Shown here in pieces: positions 63,965 through 64,000 of a stretch of 64,000 bases of DNA. Both the position numbers and the translations under genes were made by a program. Each line of letters begins with the position of its first letter. Positions within the stretch are counted from its first letter, which is position 1. A model generated the notes under the pieces. That model was not told the origin of the DNA. It was given only the letters and a program-made list of their open reading frames with translations, and made no database searches. Source of the DNA: Muribaculaceae bacterium (GTDB lineage Bacteria; Bacteroidota; Bacteroidia; Bacteroidales; Muribaculaceae); the NCBI GenBank assembly GCA_022510505.1, contig JAFLTL010000006.1:33867-97866 (forward strand). Reading direction: 5' to 3'.

Positions 63965-64000
<36 letters not shown>

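Overview
The window looks like a chromosomal segment of a Bacteroidales bacterium, most probably Muribaculaceae or a close relative. The signs are: promoters of the Bacteroidetes type (TTTG about 20 bases before TAnnTTTG), almost no Shine-Dalgarno sequences, families largely confined to Bacteroidetes (NigD-like lipoprotein, DUF4922, DUF4294, DUF3108, TlpA with a DUF4369-like N-terminus), a FrdCAB-type succinate/fumarate complex, and a 16S rRNA 5' end at the right edge. The organism assignment is inference; only the first 36 or so bases of 16S are present.

Layout. (1) 1-858: 3' part of hemW. (2) 980-4614, minus: frdC-frdA-frdB. (3) 4764-7646, plus: a large outer-membrane beta-barrel protein whose 3' end overlaps a convergent DUF308-like gene by 132 bp; that gene forms a pair with a DUF3108 gene. 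(4) 9194-24719, plus: a small unknown gene, then a compact peptidoglycan-salvage island: secreted amidase with an inserted golvesin-C-like domain, two-module glycosyltransferase, HIT/GalT-like DUF4922 protein, SpoIID/LytB protein, AmpG-like permease, NamZ-like exo-muramidase, FAD/Fe-S D-lactate dehydrogenase-like protein, MurT-like membrane protein, MurK-like kinase and MurQ. The last four genes are coupled by 4-bp overlaps. (5) 24688-36654, minus: EamA transporter, cysS, DUF3467, NigD-like lipoprotein, LolD-like ATPase, degenerate LytM protein, YbdG-like mechanosensitive channel, K+-channel-like protein, LD-carboxypeptidase, radical SAM protein, frr, pyrH, GNAT protein and a membrane pseudokinase. 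(6) 36801-43457, plus: an exopolysaccharide-type locus (TolC-like, HlyD-like, TackOD1-like zinc-ribbon protein, processive GT2 synthase, nucleotide-sugar dehydrogenase), followed by a nuclease, sdaA, nadB, DUF4294 and VanZ genes up to 48154. (7) 48162-63510, minus: mltG, an OMP, hisS, a TlpA-like lipoprotein, an unknown 506-residue protein, lpxA, a TolC-AcrB-AcrA RND efflux operon, a YihY/BrkB protein and tig. (8) 63511-64000: a divergent regulatory region with two tandem rRNA promoters and the start of 16S rRNA.

How the genes work together. The salvage island reads as a route from exogenous or turnover peptidoglycan to GlcNAc-6-phosphate and D-lactate. Amidase and NamZ would trim fragments outside the cytoplasm, AmpG-like and MurT-like proteins would import them, the kinase and MurQ would yield GlcNAc-6P plus D-lactate, and the co-transcribed flavoprotein could oxidise that D-lactate. 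The locus at 36.8-43.5 kb reads as a synthase-dependent polysaccharide export system whose dehydrogenase suggests an N-acetylhexosaminuronic acid polymer, with a TackOD1-like protein as an untested regulator. I regard these two loci as the most rewarding parts of the window. I saw no tRNA, insertion sequence, prophage gene or CRISPR array.
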